Below are positions 40,976 through 52,063 of a stretch of DNA of 64,000 nucleotides, piece by piece. The position numbers and the translations under genes are program-made. Position 1 is the first letter of the stretch. Every line of letters begins with the position of its first letter. Origin of the DNA: Acrasis kona (lineage: Eukaryota; Heterolobosea; Eutetramitea; Acrasida; Acrasidae). The notes below the pieces were generated by a model that was not told the DNA's origin, ran no database searches, and saw only the letters and a program-made list of their open reading frames with translations. The DNA lies in NCBI GenBank assembly GCA_026419775.2, contig JAOPGA020001603.1, forward strand, positions 1 to 64,000. Direction: 5' to 3'.

Positions 40976-43162
40976 ATGGGAAACAAAGAGGGGAGAAAAG
41001 AACCAAGTGTTGGATACAACTTTCATTATTTGAAACCTTTGTATCAAAATGCGCAAATTAATACGAAGCCAAGAGTTTCAAACTTGAAAGTACCAGACGA
41101 GAATGCCATCTGCTACTTGCTCGAGGATGTGCTCACCAATGAGGAATGTAAATATTATATCGAACAGAGTGAGCTTCTGGGATACGAAACCCTTAATAAG
41201 GAGTACCCAAAAGAATACCGAGACAATGACAGAGTGCTTGTAAAGAGTTTCGATCTTGCAGAGCAACTATACAATAAAGTATTCAAGAGCAACGTACAAT
41301 TCTTTGATGACTTGAGGAGATCCGAAATTAAACCATTTGGGTTCAAAAATGAAGGCATCTGGGTTCCGACCAATCTTAACGAAGTCATCAAGTTCGCCAA
41401 ATATCAACCAGGAGCAAAATTCAGACCTCACATGGACAATTGTGTAGCAAAGGGCCCAGACGACCGAAGCATATTCACCGTCATCATTTACCTCAACAAC
41501 GATTTTGAAGGTGGCGGAACTAAATTTCATCAAAGACCAAAAGGCGAATTACCATTCATCGATGATTCCACTCAAGATTCTACATCCTCCTCAAATATTA
41601 AACCAGAGGCGGGAAGTGTACTTTTATTCAACCACGACGTGCTACATGAAGGATTACAAGTAATAAAGGGTACAAAGTACATTATGAAGTGCGAACTAAT
41701 GTTCAAGAGAGTTACCACCTCCGGTAGCATCTTGTGCGAAAGTGATTTGTCATCGTTCTTAAAATCTAGTGTGTTGTATTCTAACGCTCATCACTTGGAA
41801 GTTAATGGTGACCTTTATTCTTCCACAATGGAATATTTAGAAGCCCTTAATATTCAAGTCAACCATAGTTCTTCTATTGATTCTCATTCTTATCCAGAGG
41901 ACAACATCATGTCTTTACCCTCTGAAGTAATTTTAATAATTATGAGCTTTGCTTCCATTGATGTCTTGTTAAATTGCTCGAAAGTGAACAGAAAATTAAA
42001 TTATTATTCTTGTGAATCATCCATATGGAGAAAGTTATACTTGCAAGATTTTGGATTATTACCTGATCACATCACCAATAAAAATTGGTACTCTAATTAT
42101 AGAGATCGCCACAGAGCGAGTAAAAATCAAGGAGTACCGATTGTTGTGCTTGGTACTTTTTATAGTAGTATTGGATGGAGTCACTGCCTAGAACCACTAC
42201 GCAAGATTGAATCCGTCAGTGTTAATTTTGATCATCCACATTTTTTTGATGCAGCCACCTTTGCAGTAGGTGAGAAGGCCTATGACTCGAATGTTCCAGG
42301 CATTTATATTCAGAGCCATGGTGTAATAAGGGCTCGTAAAGAATTAACTTTCTGGAGTAATGAATATTATCGTCCACATTTACATCTTGTTGCGCTAGAT
42401 CATGAACTAACTGGTAATGTTCATAAAGCATATCATCAGTCCGAAATAAAAATCAGTTTTTCGTAGCAGGACATGAATATCTCATACTATTATAATGTAT
42501 TCAAGATGGTAAAAAAATTAGAATCAGCAATAAAGGGTAGCATGATTAGAAATGGTTTATTCATCCATGTTGGATCGAGTCATGTATACATTACAATAGT
42601 TCAAGATGGAAAAGAGGTTGAAAAATCTCGTGAGACTTCACAAGTAGGGTTGTATGCAATGGTTCAAGATTTAAATATACTGAGGTTGAGTGATCTCGAT
42701 CGCATTATTAAAGCTTATTTGTATGTACCTTTGGATTACGAAAAAGAAGCAAAAAGAATAAAAGATTTACCTCCTCATTCTTTCACAACGAACGAAGAAG
42801 GCATTAAACTTTGTGAATCAATAGACAGATTACAATGTATCTCTGGACCAGAGTCTCTTTTCTCTAGAACTGGTCATTCACAATTTAAAAATAACCCTTT
42901 AATACCAGAAATGTTAAAAAGATGTCTACAATATTCAAAGAACTGGGAAAAGATTGTTGGAAATATTGTTTTATCAGGTGGTGGAAGTACGTTATCTGGA
43001 TTTCCAGAGAGAATTTACAAAGAAGTCGTCAATTTGGTTCCCTCTGATCTAGCATCAAAAGTTAATGTTGTTGCCGATCCAAAGAGAGATCAGTATGTAT
43101 GGAGGGGAGCATCATACCATACCTTCAACGACATTTGTAACGAGTCGAATGACTCCTATTAA
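40976..43162 (+). CDS. 2OG-Fe(II) oxygenase / F-box / actin-related triple-domain protein
   Basis: ATG at 40976. Residues 40-245 form a prolyl-4-hydroxylase-like fold: iron ligands H152 and D154 (RPHMDNC), H224 (DVLHEGL), and a 2OG-binding Lys in KGTKYIMK. Residues 310-357 are an F-box (IMSLPSEVILIIMSFAS, SIWRKLYLQDF). From about 386 an actin-related domain follows (VAVGEK-like FAVGEKAYDS, SHGVIRARKELTFWS), ending with NIVLSGGGSTLSGFPERI and WRGASYHT. A TAG at 42464-42466 interrupts the actin part in frame; the frame then continues to 43162. A 48-nt intron (42419-42466) could remove it, but its GTTCAT donor is unusual. Predicted role: an SCF-type adaptor with hydroxylase activity. Confidence 0.82.
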
Positions 43163-43310
43163 AGAAGAATTGCTGTTTTTTGTATTATGATGTTAAACTC
43201 ATTTAATTTATACTCCAAAAAGTTTAAAGCAGCAATATAATGTTGCTCTTTGAGAAAGTTTAGAGACTAAAAACTCTATTGCTATTTTATTAAATTAGTT
43301 ACTAATAATC

Positions 43311-43393
43311 GCCCGTCTAGCTCAGTCGGTTGTTTGAAATAGAGCGTTGGACTTTTAATCCAATGGTCGGGGGTTCGAGCCCCCCGGTGGGCG
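43311..43393 (+). tRNA. tRNA-Lys(UUU) with a 10-nt insertion in the D-loop
   Basis: Cloverleaf: acceptor GCCCGTC/GGTGGGC (two G-U pairs), D stem GCTC/GAGC, anticodon stem TTGGA/TCCAA with loop CTTTTAA, T stem GGGGG/CCCCC with TTCGAGC, discriminator G. No CCA is encoded and a T5 run follows, as for RNA polymerase III. A box (TAGCTCAGTCGG) and B box (GGTTCGAGCCC) are intact. The D-loop has 18 nt, because 43331-43340 (TGTTTGAAAT) is extra relative to the normal AGTCGGTA loop. Confidence 0.95.
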
Positions 43394-43549
43394 CTTTTTA
43401 ATGAATTATACGCAAGATTAAAGAATGACACATTTATTTCCGTCATCCTAAAAAAGAAATAAGTATTTTTATCTGTTATTTTTAGATTCCTAAGATAGGT
43501 TTAAATGCTCCAACCTACATGCAAACTCTTCACAAAAAAACACAACAAC

Positions 43550-44383
43550 ATGTCGACAACAGCAAACACATTATTACCAACAACTGCTCCAACAAAAGTT
43601 CTAAACGGACCAGGAGCAACCACCGTAACCCAAACAACAGTCACTCAAACTGCTTATGCCGCACCAGTCGAAGCCAAGGCTCAAGTACTTTCACAAATTA
43701 TGGGTGCGCTCATGGGTCTATCCATGTTCATTGGAGGCGTTCTACTATTAGTGGGCGCTGCGATTAGTTTGGCAGACTTTGGATATCACTATGTCGCCAG
43801 TGGAGTTCTCTGGATCATCGCCTTCTCCTTCTTCACAATGGCATCAGTCTTCGCCTTCATTGGAGGGTTCGACCTCGGAAACAAGAACTCAAGAACACCA
43901 TATCACTTTTTAAACATTATCGGAAGCATTGCCTTCTTCTTGGGAAGCATCTTGATGATTATTGGTGCCGCTTTATGGTTATCGGGCACGGGCAGATTCG
44001 ACACTTTCAACGCCGGTACTATTATTTGGATTATTGGTTCCTCATTGATCCTTGCCTACTTCCTTGTTCGCAACTACGGTAGTATTGTTGATGGCATCTA
44101 CTTGTACCACGCCTACATGAACAACCTGACCAACCGCACCAACGGAGCAACCACCTTCGAAGTTGCACCAAAGAGTTTAATCTCTAGTTTATATTTGAAC
44201 GGCATCGCGACGGTCATGTACACCGTCGCTTCAGTTTTGTTGCTACTAGGTTCCATCGCTTGGACTAGTTTCCTAAGAACCTTCTTCAGCAGATCATTCC
44301 AAACAGAAGCAGGTGTCTTGTGGGTTATCGCTGGTTCATTGTACCTAATTGCTGGATTGTTACAAATTGCAGCACGCAGATGA
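43550..44383 (+). CDS. multi-pass membrane protein, YrhK-like
   Basis: 277 aa from the ATG at 43550 (MSTTANTLLPTT); an in-frame ATG at 43505 would add 15 residues, but the later one has the AACAACATG context. A Thr/Ala-rich cytosolic start precedes about seven hydrophobic segments. Segments such as GVLWVIAGSLYLIAGLLQI and GTIIWIIGSSLILAYF resemble the W-I-IGS-L-LIGS helix pairs of YrhK-type proteins. No transporter signature is seen. It converges on the selenium gene with about 34 bp between stop codons. Confidence 0.7.
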   Translation: MSTTANTLLPTTAPTKVLNGPGATTVTQTTVTQTAYAAPVEAKAQVLSQIMGALMGLSMFIGGVLLLVGAAISLADFGYHYVASGVLWIIAFSFFTMASVFAFIGGFDLGNKNSRTPYHFLNIIGSIAFFLGSILMIIGAALWLSGTGRFDTFNAGTIIWIIGSSLILAYFLVRNYGSIVDGIYLYHAYMNNLTNRTNGATTFEVAPKSLISSLYLNGIATVMYTVASVLLLLGSIAWTSFLRTFFSRSFQTEAGVLWVIAGSLYLIAGLLQIAARR

Positions 44384-44417
44384 AAATGTAAATAAATTAT
44401 TCTTGTATTACGAATAC

Positions 44418-46993
44418 TCACACAATCATAATTTTATTAACATTTCTCTCCACAATCCTACCAATCAACTCGACAAACGGTAATTCTCGTTTGATCGCTT
44501 CGTACTGCTCAAACGGCACGGCGACACACAATCCACCACTGGTCTGTGCGTCGTTCAACATGATCTTCATGCTCTCGGTGACATGTTTCGAATAAGAAAC
44601 GTACTGACTCACATAATCCATGTTATTGATGGTTCCACCAGGTACAGCACCCAATTGAACCAAATCCTTCAAACCATCGATGAATGGCACGCTGGAATAT
44701 GTAATTTGAATGGACAAGTCGTCTTGACCATTCAACATTTCCTTCATGTGACCGATCAATCCAAAACCAGTCACATCCGTACAAGCATGTACAGAATACT
44801 TTTGTAGTAATTTACTACTGTTTCCATTCGATTCCATCATGATGCGTCTAGCTATACGAACGATTAGCATCACGACATGACGGTAAGCTCACCTGTGAAT
44901 CCAATCGGATCATCGCTCTTTGCAAGACCAGTCTTGATGGCAGTCGTGATGATGCCCACGCCAATTGGTTTGGTGAGTATGATCGCATCGCCCAATCGGC
45001 CACCCGTATTCCTCCATATTTGATTTGGATGTATGGAGCCAGTGACCGACATTCCAAATTTTAGTTCGTTGTCATCTACCGAGTGACCACCGACGATATC
45101 CACTCCTGATTCACTACAACACTTTTGTGCACCGCTCAGTACCCTCTCGAGCACTTTGAGAGGTAATCTTCTGATGGGAAAGCACACAATGTTGAGACAA
45201 GAGATGGGAGTGCCTCCCATTGCATAAATATCGCTCAGCGCATTATTGGCAGCAATGTAACCAAATTCAAATGCATCGTCGACGATTGGAGTGAAGAAAT
45301 CAAGAGTGGTGACGATTGCCAAATCATCTCTGATGCGCACCACTGCAGCATCATCGGATGTTTCTGTTCCCACGAGTACGTTGTGAGAGTTTTGTGTCTT
45401 GTACGGTCGTAGCGATCGTAGAATTCTCTCCAATGTTTGTGGTCTTATTTTACATCCACACCTATTCATTGTTGACGAATGCATTCGTGCGTGGTGCTTA
45501 CCCTAATCCATGAGTTGTGGTTGTGAGACGAATGTTATCAATTGCATCGTCGTCGTGATTGATCGATGGTTCGTCGATCAAAGTACTTGGTGCGAGACGA
45601 AGAACGGCATCTGCTATAACGTGAGCTGCTTCCTTTGCATCCTCTTCTCTATAACAAACATGATTCTCGTCTTCACGATCGACTACTTACGTGAGGAACA
45701 TTCCAGTGCTCAAACGTATGGTGCCCATGGCCACATTGACTGGAAGTTTGATCGCCTCCAACACATGAGACATTAACACGTCGCCAGAATGACATGCAGC
45801 ACCTAACGATTGGTCAACGCGATCACATTTTGACTTGCTTACTGACCTGCACTAGCAGCTACCTTACTTCCAATCTCATCCAATAACGTATTGGCCTCCA
45901 CGTTAACGAAGGAAATGTTCAAAGTGTTGGGTAATTTGTATTGTGGATGACCATTGATTACGTAGGATCGCTGATCGAGTTTCTCTCGGAATACATTTAC
46001 GATCAGATCCCTCAGGTGACTGGTGCTGTCGATGCGCTGTTGGAGCTCCGTGTTGGATAATTCACATGCCGATGCCAATCCAACAATGTTTAAAATGTTC
46101 TCCGTTCCTGCACGGTGATCTCTTTCGTGAGCGGCGCCGTGTATTTGTTTGAAAAGTTTAATTCCCAAATCGCTCCTCACGAACAAAGCACCGATGCCTT
46201 TGGGTCCGTAAAATTTATGAGAGCATACTGTGAGCATGTCCACTCGGGACACATCATGATAGGATTTGGAATCATTGTTGTTGACTTGGGTCAGGATTTT
46301 ACCTAGGTACGTTAGGATGTATGTGATTGGAATGATTTTGACTTACCGATGGTTTGTGATGCATCGGTATGTAGATAAATTTTGATGTTTGTTTTGTTTT
46401 GAAATGATTTTAGTATTTGTGATATTTTGTGCATGGGTTGGATGGTTCCGATTTCATTGTTTGCGTGCATGATGCTGACTATTCGATTTAGATTAATGTT
46501 GTTCGTTGTCGTTTACCTAGAGAAGTTTGTTCGGTTAGACTGCTTTCTAATTGATCCAGATCGACCGTCCCATAGCGATCTACGTCCAGAAATGTAGTTT
46601 TAATGTTATAATGTTCATGTAGGTACTTGTAGACTTCTATGACGGCTGGATGCTCAATGCACGTCGTGATGATGTGGTTTCGACCCTGTGTTCTTTTATG
46701 TTAAAATTCATTACAAGTCAAAAGTACTTTAGGAGTTCTAATGCACATCCTTTGATGGCATAGTTATTGCTCTCGCTTCCTCCACTCGTAAAGATGATCT
46801 CATCAGAATCACATTTTAATAACTCTGCAACTTTGCGTCGGGACTCCTCCAGGACTTTTTTGACCTGTGTACCATAAAAATGGGAACTACTCGGATTTCC
46901 AAAGAAGGATGTCAAAAATGGTGCCATTGCCGTGGCAACCTTTGGATGTAGTGGAGTAGTTGCATTGTAGTCTAGATATATTGGATCCTTCAT
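44418..46993 (-). CDS. selenocysteine lyase/NifS-like domain fused to selenophosphate synthetase
   Basis: 763 aa from eight exons: 46728-46993, 46517-46692, 46347-46478, 45847-46302, 45691-45802, 45502-45648, 44893-45461 and 44418-44851. The introns are 35-44 nt and all phases agree. Residues 1-425 are a PLP enzyme (DYNATTPLHP, SGGSESNNYA, PLP lysine K221 in SHKFYGPKG, Cys347 in SAGAACHSG, the selenocysteine-lyase form of the motif). Residues 427-763 are SelD, joined through HGLGCGCK (Cys431 and Lys434 at the catalytic Cys/Lys positions; Cys, not Sec), with TSDDAAV, ALSDIYAMGG, GGHSVDD and HACTDVTGFGL. It should free selenide from Sec and make selenophosphate with ATP. Confidence 0.95.
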
Positions 46994-47056
46994 CTGTTCG
47001 GAGATCAACTCAATTCCTTTCTGTTTCGTTGTAAGAAGACAACTTCACACAAACAT
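46994..47056. promoter_or_regulatory. 63-bp divergent promoter (selenium fusion gene / SLC25 carrier)
   Basis: Only 63 bp separate the two start codons. It holds a T-rich patch and GTTGTAAGAAGAC but no clear TATA box. Both genes must share this space, or have promoter elements inside coding sequence. Confidence 0.6.
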
Positions 47057-48246
47057 ATGAGCACCCCACCATCGCCTGTCGACATAAAGGATTGGCGCAA
47101 GTATGTCACCGAACTCATAACTTCAAAAGACAGTCCTGCCAAATTTATGCTTGCAGGTGGAGTGAGTGGAGCAGTTTCCAGAACCTGCGCTGCACCCTTT
47201 GAAAGACTAAAGATTTTGTTTCAAGTAAACACCGACTCACAAATAATAACGTTTATTAGGTTCAAGATGTTTCTTCTCACATGACGAGCAATTTGAATAC
47301 TGATGCCGCCCAACAAGGAAAAAAGTATAAAAGTATAATTTCTGGTCTCATGCAAATTGGAAAGGATGAGGGCTATAGGGGGTACTTTAAGGGCAACGGC
47401 ACGAATGTAAATTTTAAAATTGAGTTGTGCATCTCATGTTATCTATAGATTGTCAGAGTCGTGCCATACACAGCTGCTCAATTCTTGTCCTATGAAAAGT
47501 ATAAACAATATATATCGACATACTCGTCTGATGGTTCATTATCTGTTCCTCAACGTCTTCTTTGTGGTGGACTTGCAGGTATGACCAGGTGAGTTTGTTT
47601 ACACTTTTAATTTATTAACTTTTAGCGTGATCGTATCCTATCCATTGGACGTTGTTCGCTGCAGGCTGTCAGCACAACAGGATAGAATAGTCTACAAAGG
47701 TATTGGTGACGCTCTTGTTGTCATCTTCAAGCAGGAGGGAATCAGTGGTTTATACAGAGGTCTCGTTCCAACTCTTTACGTAATATTTTCTTCTTCGTTT
47801 TTAATTCATTCCATATAGGGGATAGCACCTTACGTCGCACTTAATTTCACATTGTACGAAAGATTAAAGTTCTATGCCATGCAATACCAAAAATCAGAAG
47901 ACCTTGGAATCGTGATGAAGTTAGGGTTAGGGGCTGTTAGTGGAACGGTTGCGCAGACAAGTATGTTTCTGAAAATCATGATTGATTCTAATTTATTTTA
48001 GTCACTTATCCCTTCGACGTTGTGAGGAGGAGAATGCAAATGTTAGGATATGGAGGCCAAAAAGTTGCGTACACATCAATGACGGAAGGGTTCAAACATG
48101 TTTACAAAAAATATGGATTTTTTGGATTTTATAAAGGTCTGGTTCCAAACTATTTGAAGGTGATACCAGTTGTATCCATCAATTTTATAGTGTACGAATA
48201 CATGAAAAAGTTTTTGGGTTTATCGGGAGGTGGAAAAGAGGTTTAA
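47057..48246 (+). CDS. mitochondrial carrier family (SLC25) protein
   Basis: 331 aa from six exons: 47057-47224, 47260-47406, 47449-47588, 47626-47779, 47819-47960 and 48002-48246 (introns 35, 42, 37, 39 and 41 nt). Three carrier repeats show P.[DE]..[RK] motifs: PFERLK, PLDVVR and PFDVVR. GNGTNIVRVVPYTAAQF resembles nucleotide/CoA carriers (SLC25A42 and A16 groups). It sits in the inner mitochondrial membrane. The exact substrate is not deducible by eye. Confidence 0.93.
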
Positions 48247-48282
48247 AATAAAATGTTAAATTAAAAGTTATTTATGTGTTTG

Positions 48283-48603
48283 TTATATCTTATTTGTGAG
48301 AACGTCCTTTGCTTCGTTAACTTTGGTGCTGACGTATGTTGATCCTCCGTTGTCGGGGTGATTAATCCTCATTAGTTTTCTGTGAGCGCTTTTGATTTGT
48401 TCTTCTGTTGCTGTTTCTCTAACACCAAGTGTCATGGCTGCTTCCCTCCGACTCATTTGTGATTCAAATCCACCTTCAAAGAATTTTCTTGTTCCCTTCA
48501 ATGCTGTTGAGCCAAATTTAACAGATTTGCTTCTCAATATCACTCTTCCTAAAAATCCAATACCGGCAGCTGCGGCTGCTGCTGCTATAAAACCAGCGAC
48601 CAT
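48283..48603 (-). CDS. Pam18/Tim14 (DNAJC19-type) J-protein of the mitochondrial import motor
   Basis: 106 aa. An N-terminal Ala-rich membrane segment is followed by a short matrix linker (FEGGFESQMSRREAAMTLGV) and a J-domain with HPD at about 82-84 (NHPDNGGS), the order of Pam18/DNAJC19. It stimulates mtHsp70 at the TIM23 channel. The gene ends about 36 bp from the carrier gene's stop (convergent). Confidence 0.95.
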   Translation of the reverse strand: MVAGFIAAAAAAAGIGFLGRVILRSKSVKFGSTALKGTRKFFEGGFESQMSRREAAMTLGVRETATEEQIKSAHRKLMRINHPDNGGSTYVSTKVNEAKDVLTNKI

Positions 48604-48829
48604 TTTCTTTGAACAAACAAGATTACAAAATTGAAGGAAATTTGTTGTGAAATTTCTTCACATTCTTCTTATTTCAGTATTTATGGTTACTATGCTTGAA
48701 TGGGCGACAAAGCATCACAAAAACACGTAACTAATCTTTTCGCCTTCTACAGTGATTTGTATATTACAACACAAGTACCGGACATTGACGTTCATCAATA
48801 TCAAACAATCTATTCGAAGTCATCACCCT

Positions 48830-49258
48830 ATGAAATTGCTGGTAGTTCTATTCCTTGCTATAGTGGGCGTCGTTGTTGCAAAATCACACCACCCAAAGGA
48901 TAGGATTGAAGGGCTTGTGGAATTTACAAGAGAGTCTTTCAGTAAAGCTGTAGCAGAAGGTGACGTTTTTGTTGAAGTGTATGCAGATTGGTGTGGTAAC
49001 TGCCAGAACGCCATCCCAACCATGCGTCATCTTGGTGATAAAGTCGACCAAATCGCTAAGGGTGTCACCATCGGTAAAATCAATGGAGAGAAGTACAAAG
49101 AATTTGGAAATGGAAGGAAATTCAGTGCTGTTAACGGATACCCAACATTAATCTACGTCCGAAAGGGAACTGAAAAGAAGGACAATGCCAGAGAGTATAA
49201 GGGAAGCATGAACTCAAATGATATAGTTAGATGGGTGAATCGTCAACGTAGAGATTAA
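48830..49258 (+). CDS. secreted thioredoxin-fold protein (WCGNC)
   Basis: 142 aa, ATG at 48830. A signal peptide (MKLLVVLFLAIVGVVVA) is followed by one thioredoxin domain with active site WCGNC (Cys55, Cys58) and the cis-Pro region NGYPTLIY. No KDEL-type retention signal (ends NRQRRD). A disulfide oxidoreductase in the secretory pathway or outside is expected. The Asn in CGNC is less common than CGHC or CGPC and may alter redox potential. Confidence 0.9.
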   Translation: MKLLVVLFLAIVGVVVAKSHHPKDRIEGLVEFTRESFSKAVAEGDVFVEVYADWCGNCQNAIPTMRHLGDKVDQIAKGVTIGKINGEKYKEFGNGRKFSAVNGYPTLIYVRKGTEKKDNAREYKGSMNSNDIVRWVNRQRRD

Positions 49259-49998
49259 ATTATTATTTCCATCAACGTTCATTGTGTTGATATTTTTTGA
49301 TGACTTTGTCTTCTTCTACTGTTGATAGACCTGATTGCTAATTTCTCGACTGGACCACAAACACAACTTGGTGTGTCACATGTGTTCTTCTTTTTGTTTC
49401 TGTGAGTTCAAACCGAACTCATCAAGATGCTAAACTGTTCAATACTTGTTTTTTGTTCCATAGAGCATGTTGCATCAGCGTCTAGATTAGAGATATCAGG
49501 AAAATTTAGTTCCCATTTGCATGAAGATTTTGGTCGAGTTCAGATCAATAAAGGACTACTAGAAACGGCAGCAATTTCAAACATGAGTTCTTAGGAAATA
49601 TAGGTGCCCATTGTGTAGAAGGACCCTCGGGACATTACTAATTAGATCGAAATAGTCGATGCTATTATTTACTTGTTTAGAGGAGTCCTCTACAGGACAG
49701 GAAACTTGGTTGTTTTTGGCGTCGTTTTAGTATTACACTATTTGGATGTCAAACAACACTGTTTTGATTCTTCTATCAGGGGTCCAATCTTTATTTAACA
49801 ACATTTTAAGAAAAAGAAGTCGAACAGACAAAGGAGAGGTTGTTTCGGACATTCAGGACATTTGATCATTGCCATTAAGAACATATTTTGAGTGGTCAAT
49901 TACTCAATTAGTAGTTGGGTTATGATAAAAACATAAAGCGGAGTATAGGACTGCAAGTATAAAAAATATTGAATCTCCAGTTCACATCACAACAAATC
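49259..49998. other. intergenic, about 740 bp
   Basis: No frame, RNA or repeat that I can support. Confidence 0.4.
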
Positions 49999-50436
49999 AT
50001 GAAACAAACACTCAACAACAAGAGCGACACCGTGTGGTATGGTCAAGAATACAAGTCGTATGTAGGAAATGCATATAAAACAGACACCAAAGGACAAAAG
50101 AGAACTGCAAAGAAGTTGTTATCGTCTATCAAGATAATACAGTCTATGAAAATAACCCAAACTGATGCAGCCAATATGTTAGGAGTATCTGTATCAACAC
50201 TGTAAGTCTAGTTGCAATTACTTTACCTAATTATTCAAAGAAAAAGAAGATATTATAAACTAGGACTTGGACGGTGGCCTGCCAATAGAGGTACACACCA
50301 CAGCAAACATAACAACACTTCTATTCATACAACGCTACAAACTATTATAAATCAACATAACGTTGACGAAAAGTACATAGATGACAAAACAGAGGCTTTG
50401 CTGGCGCAGGTTTTCTCGAATAAAAATTTCAATTAA
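49999..50436 (+). CDS. short RWP-RK domain protein
   Basis: 132 aa from exons 49999-50201 and 50241-50436 (intron 39 nt). Across the splice the sequence reads QTDAANMLGVSVSTLKRRYY, then KLGLGRWPANR, the helix-turn-helix and RWP of RWP-RK transcription factors (here RWPANR in place of RWP-RK). RWP-RK proteins occur in plants, algae and some amoebae, acting in nitrogen or developmental control. No other domain is present, so it may be a stand-alone DNA binder. Confidence 0.8.
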
Positions 50437-50858
50437 TTGCAATAATGTTTTGACTGCACTTGTTGTATGTTTTTTGTGGTGTGGATTGAATGTCAATTTG
50501 AAACTTATGATTCCAACAAATAAAAATCGAAAAGATATTAAGGTTGTCACTTCGACCAACCAATGTCAATAAAGTCGTTTTCGTAATGGGTTGACCCTGG
50601 TCATCTTGTAATATTCACACTTACACCAATTGGGGATTGGCCGGATGCATCAGGAGTGAGTATTCGGTAACAGGCAGAAGAAGTGAGGATAGATGAATCT
50701 ATTGTACCCTCCATTGGAATAATTGGAGCACGACATTTTATGCTGACTTTCGAGAGGACCAGGTGCAAACACTTTTAATAAAACTAGAATGTATACAAGA
50801 TCATTGATTGCATTTTATCTCACTCAATTACTTTACATTTTTTCAAACACCATCATGA

Positions 50859-52007
50859 TTACATGGTATTTCTTCTTTTAGGGGCTGGCTCATCACTGCT
50901 TGATCCCTCGCTTTTTCTCTTCTTAACAGGTTCACTGACTTCATTTCTGTAAATTGTAGCTTTGCTACCTTTACCCTCGTAAACGTATTTATAAGCCTGA
51001 GACCCTTTTACTTCCACAAGCTCTTCTACTACTTGTTCCTTTAAATCAAGGTCTACTGTTCCTTCATGAGTGGCAAGCGTGTGTTTTCTATCTTTAATAA
51101 TGGCCAAACGTTTCTCATCGAGAACTCTTTTTACATACAATACAAGTTTTTTGTCCTTATGTACCTTCACAAAACTATGTAATCCTTTCAATTTTTCAGC
51201 CGGAATGGAACCGCGGTAAGTTTCGATAGCCACTTGTTGATAAAGATCGCTGTTTGGACCGTCCCGTTGGTTTAGGCATTTGTCACAAAACTTTTGATAA
51301 CCAAGGATTGGGTGAATGCAATGTTCCTTACGTTTTTTTTTTATACAAATCAGGCAGTTATCCCGAATAGTATGGTGTGATAGTTTCAGTGTGTCGCTTT
51401 CGGGTGCTTCACAGTCATAGCAGACATTAGTTGGCTCTCTAATCATGAAGTCTAGCAACAGTTCACATTCTGAGATTCTTGCAACCTCTTCATCACCCAA
51501 GAACTCTTTAATGATCGTAAAACAATCTTTAGGCTTCTTGTCAAAGTTATTGAGAAAGTAGATGCTTAGTAAATCTGGGCTTGTTATTAGCAGGTGATTT
51601 TCACCAGCTCGGTAGACTTTTCTTGGATCATCAATATCAATCTTTTGGTCACGCTCGAACATTTTAATAGTAACCGTGTCACCATTAATTTCGATTTCTT
51701 CTGGATTATCAAGGAGTCGTACTTTTGGATGATCTAAAATGCTACTATCGCCTGGCTTCCACCGTAAGTATTCCTCTTCTTTATCATAGTATACTTCAAA
51801 TTCACCTTTGGTGCCTTTAATTTCTTCCAATTCTTTATTCATCTCTTCTTGACGGGTATGAAAAGAGATTTTCGTCGATTCTGTCGTGTGTATGCACAAC
51901 GAATGACGTGAGTAGTGCATTGTTTCCGTTACTTTATGGTTGACCTGGGCGCGAAAGTAATTGTGGATGAGTTGAGAAGGTAAACCTTCACAAACGTGTT
52001 CGAGCAT
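50859..52007 (-). CDS. hypothetical Cys-rich protein with basic C-terminus
   Basis: 382 aa, ATG at 52007. A charged N-terminal region is followed by a middle with clustered Cys/His pairs (NVCYDCEAP, DNCLICIKKK, KFCDKCLNQ) suggesting zinc binding, and an Arg/Lys-rich end (VKKRKSEGSSS, APKRRNTM) fitting a nuclear localisation signal. I do not recognise the family. Confidence 0.6.
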   Translation of the reverse strand: MLEHVCEGLPSQLIHNYFRAQVNHKVTETMHYSRHSLCIHTTESTKISFHTRQEEMNKELEEIKGTKGEFEVYYDKEEEYLRWKPGDSSILDHPKVRLLDNPEEIEINGDTVTIKMFERDQKIDIDDPRKVYRAGENHLLITSPDLLSIYFLNNFDKKPKDCFTIIKEFLGDEEVARISECELLLDFMIREPTNVCYDCEAPESDTLKLSHHTIRDNCLICIKKKRKEHCIHPILGYQKFCDKCLNQRDGPNSDLYQQVAIETYRGSIPAEKLKGLHSFVKVHKDKKLVLYVKRVLDEKRLAIIKDRKHTLATHEGTVDLDLKEQVVEELVEVKGSQAYKYVYEGKGSKATIYRNEVSEPVKKRKSEGSSSDEPAPKRRNTM

Positions 52008-52063
52008 TTATTTGCACCCGAAAATTATTCTCTGCGTGACCAACATATCAGAACACCGATGCA

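Noticed and set aside
48752-48829. Upstream extension of the thioredoxin protein
   Set aside because: It would bury the signal peptide; the ATG at 48830 gives a standard secreted start.
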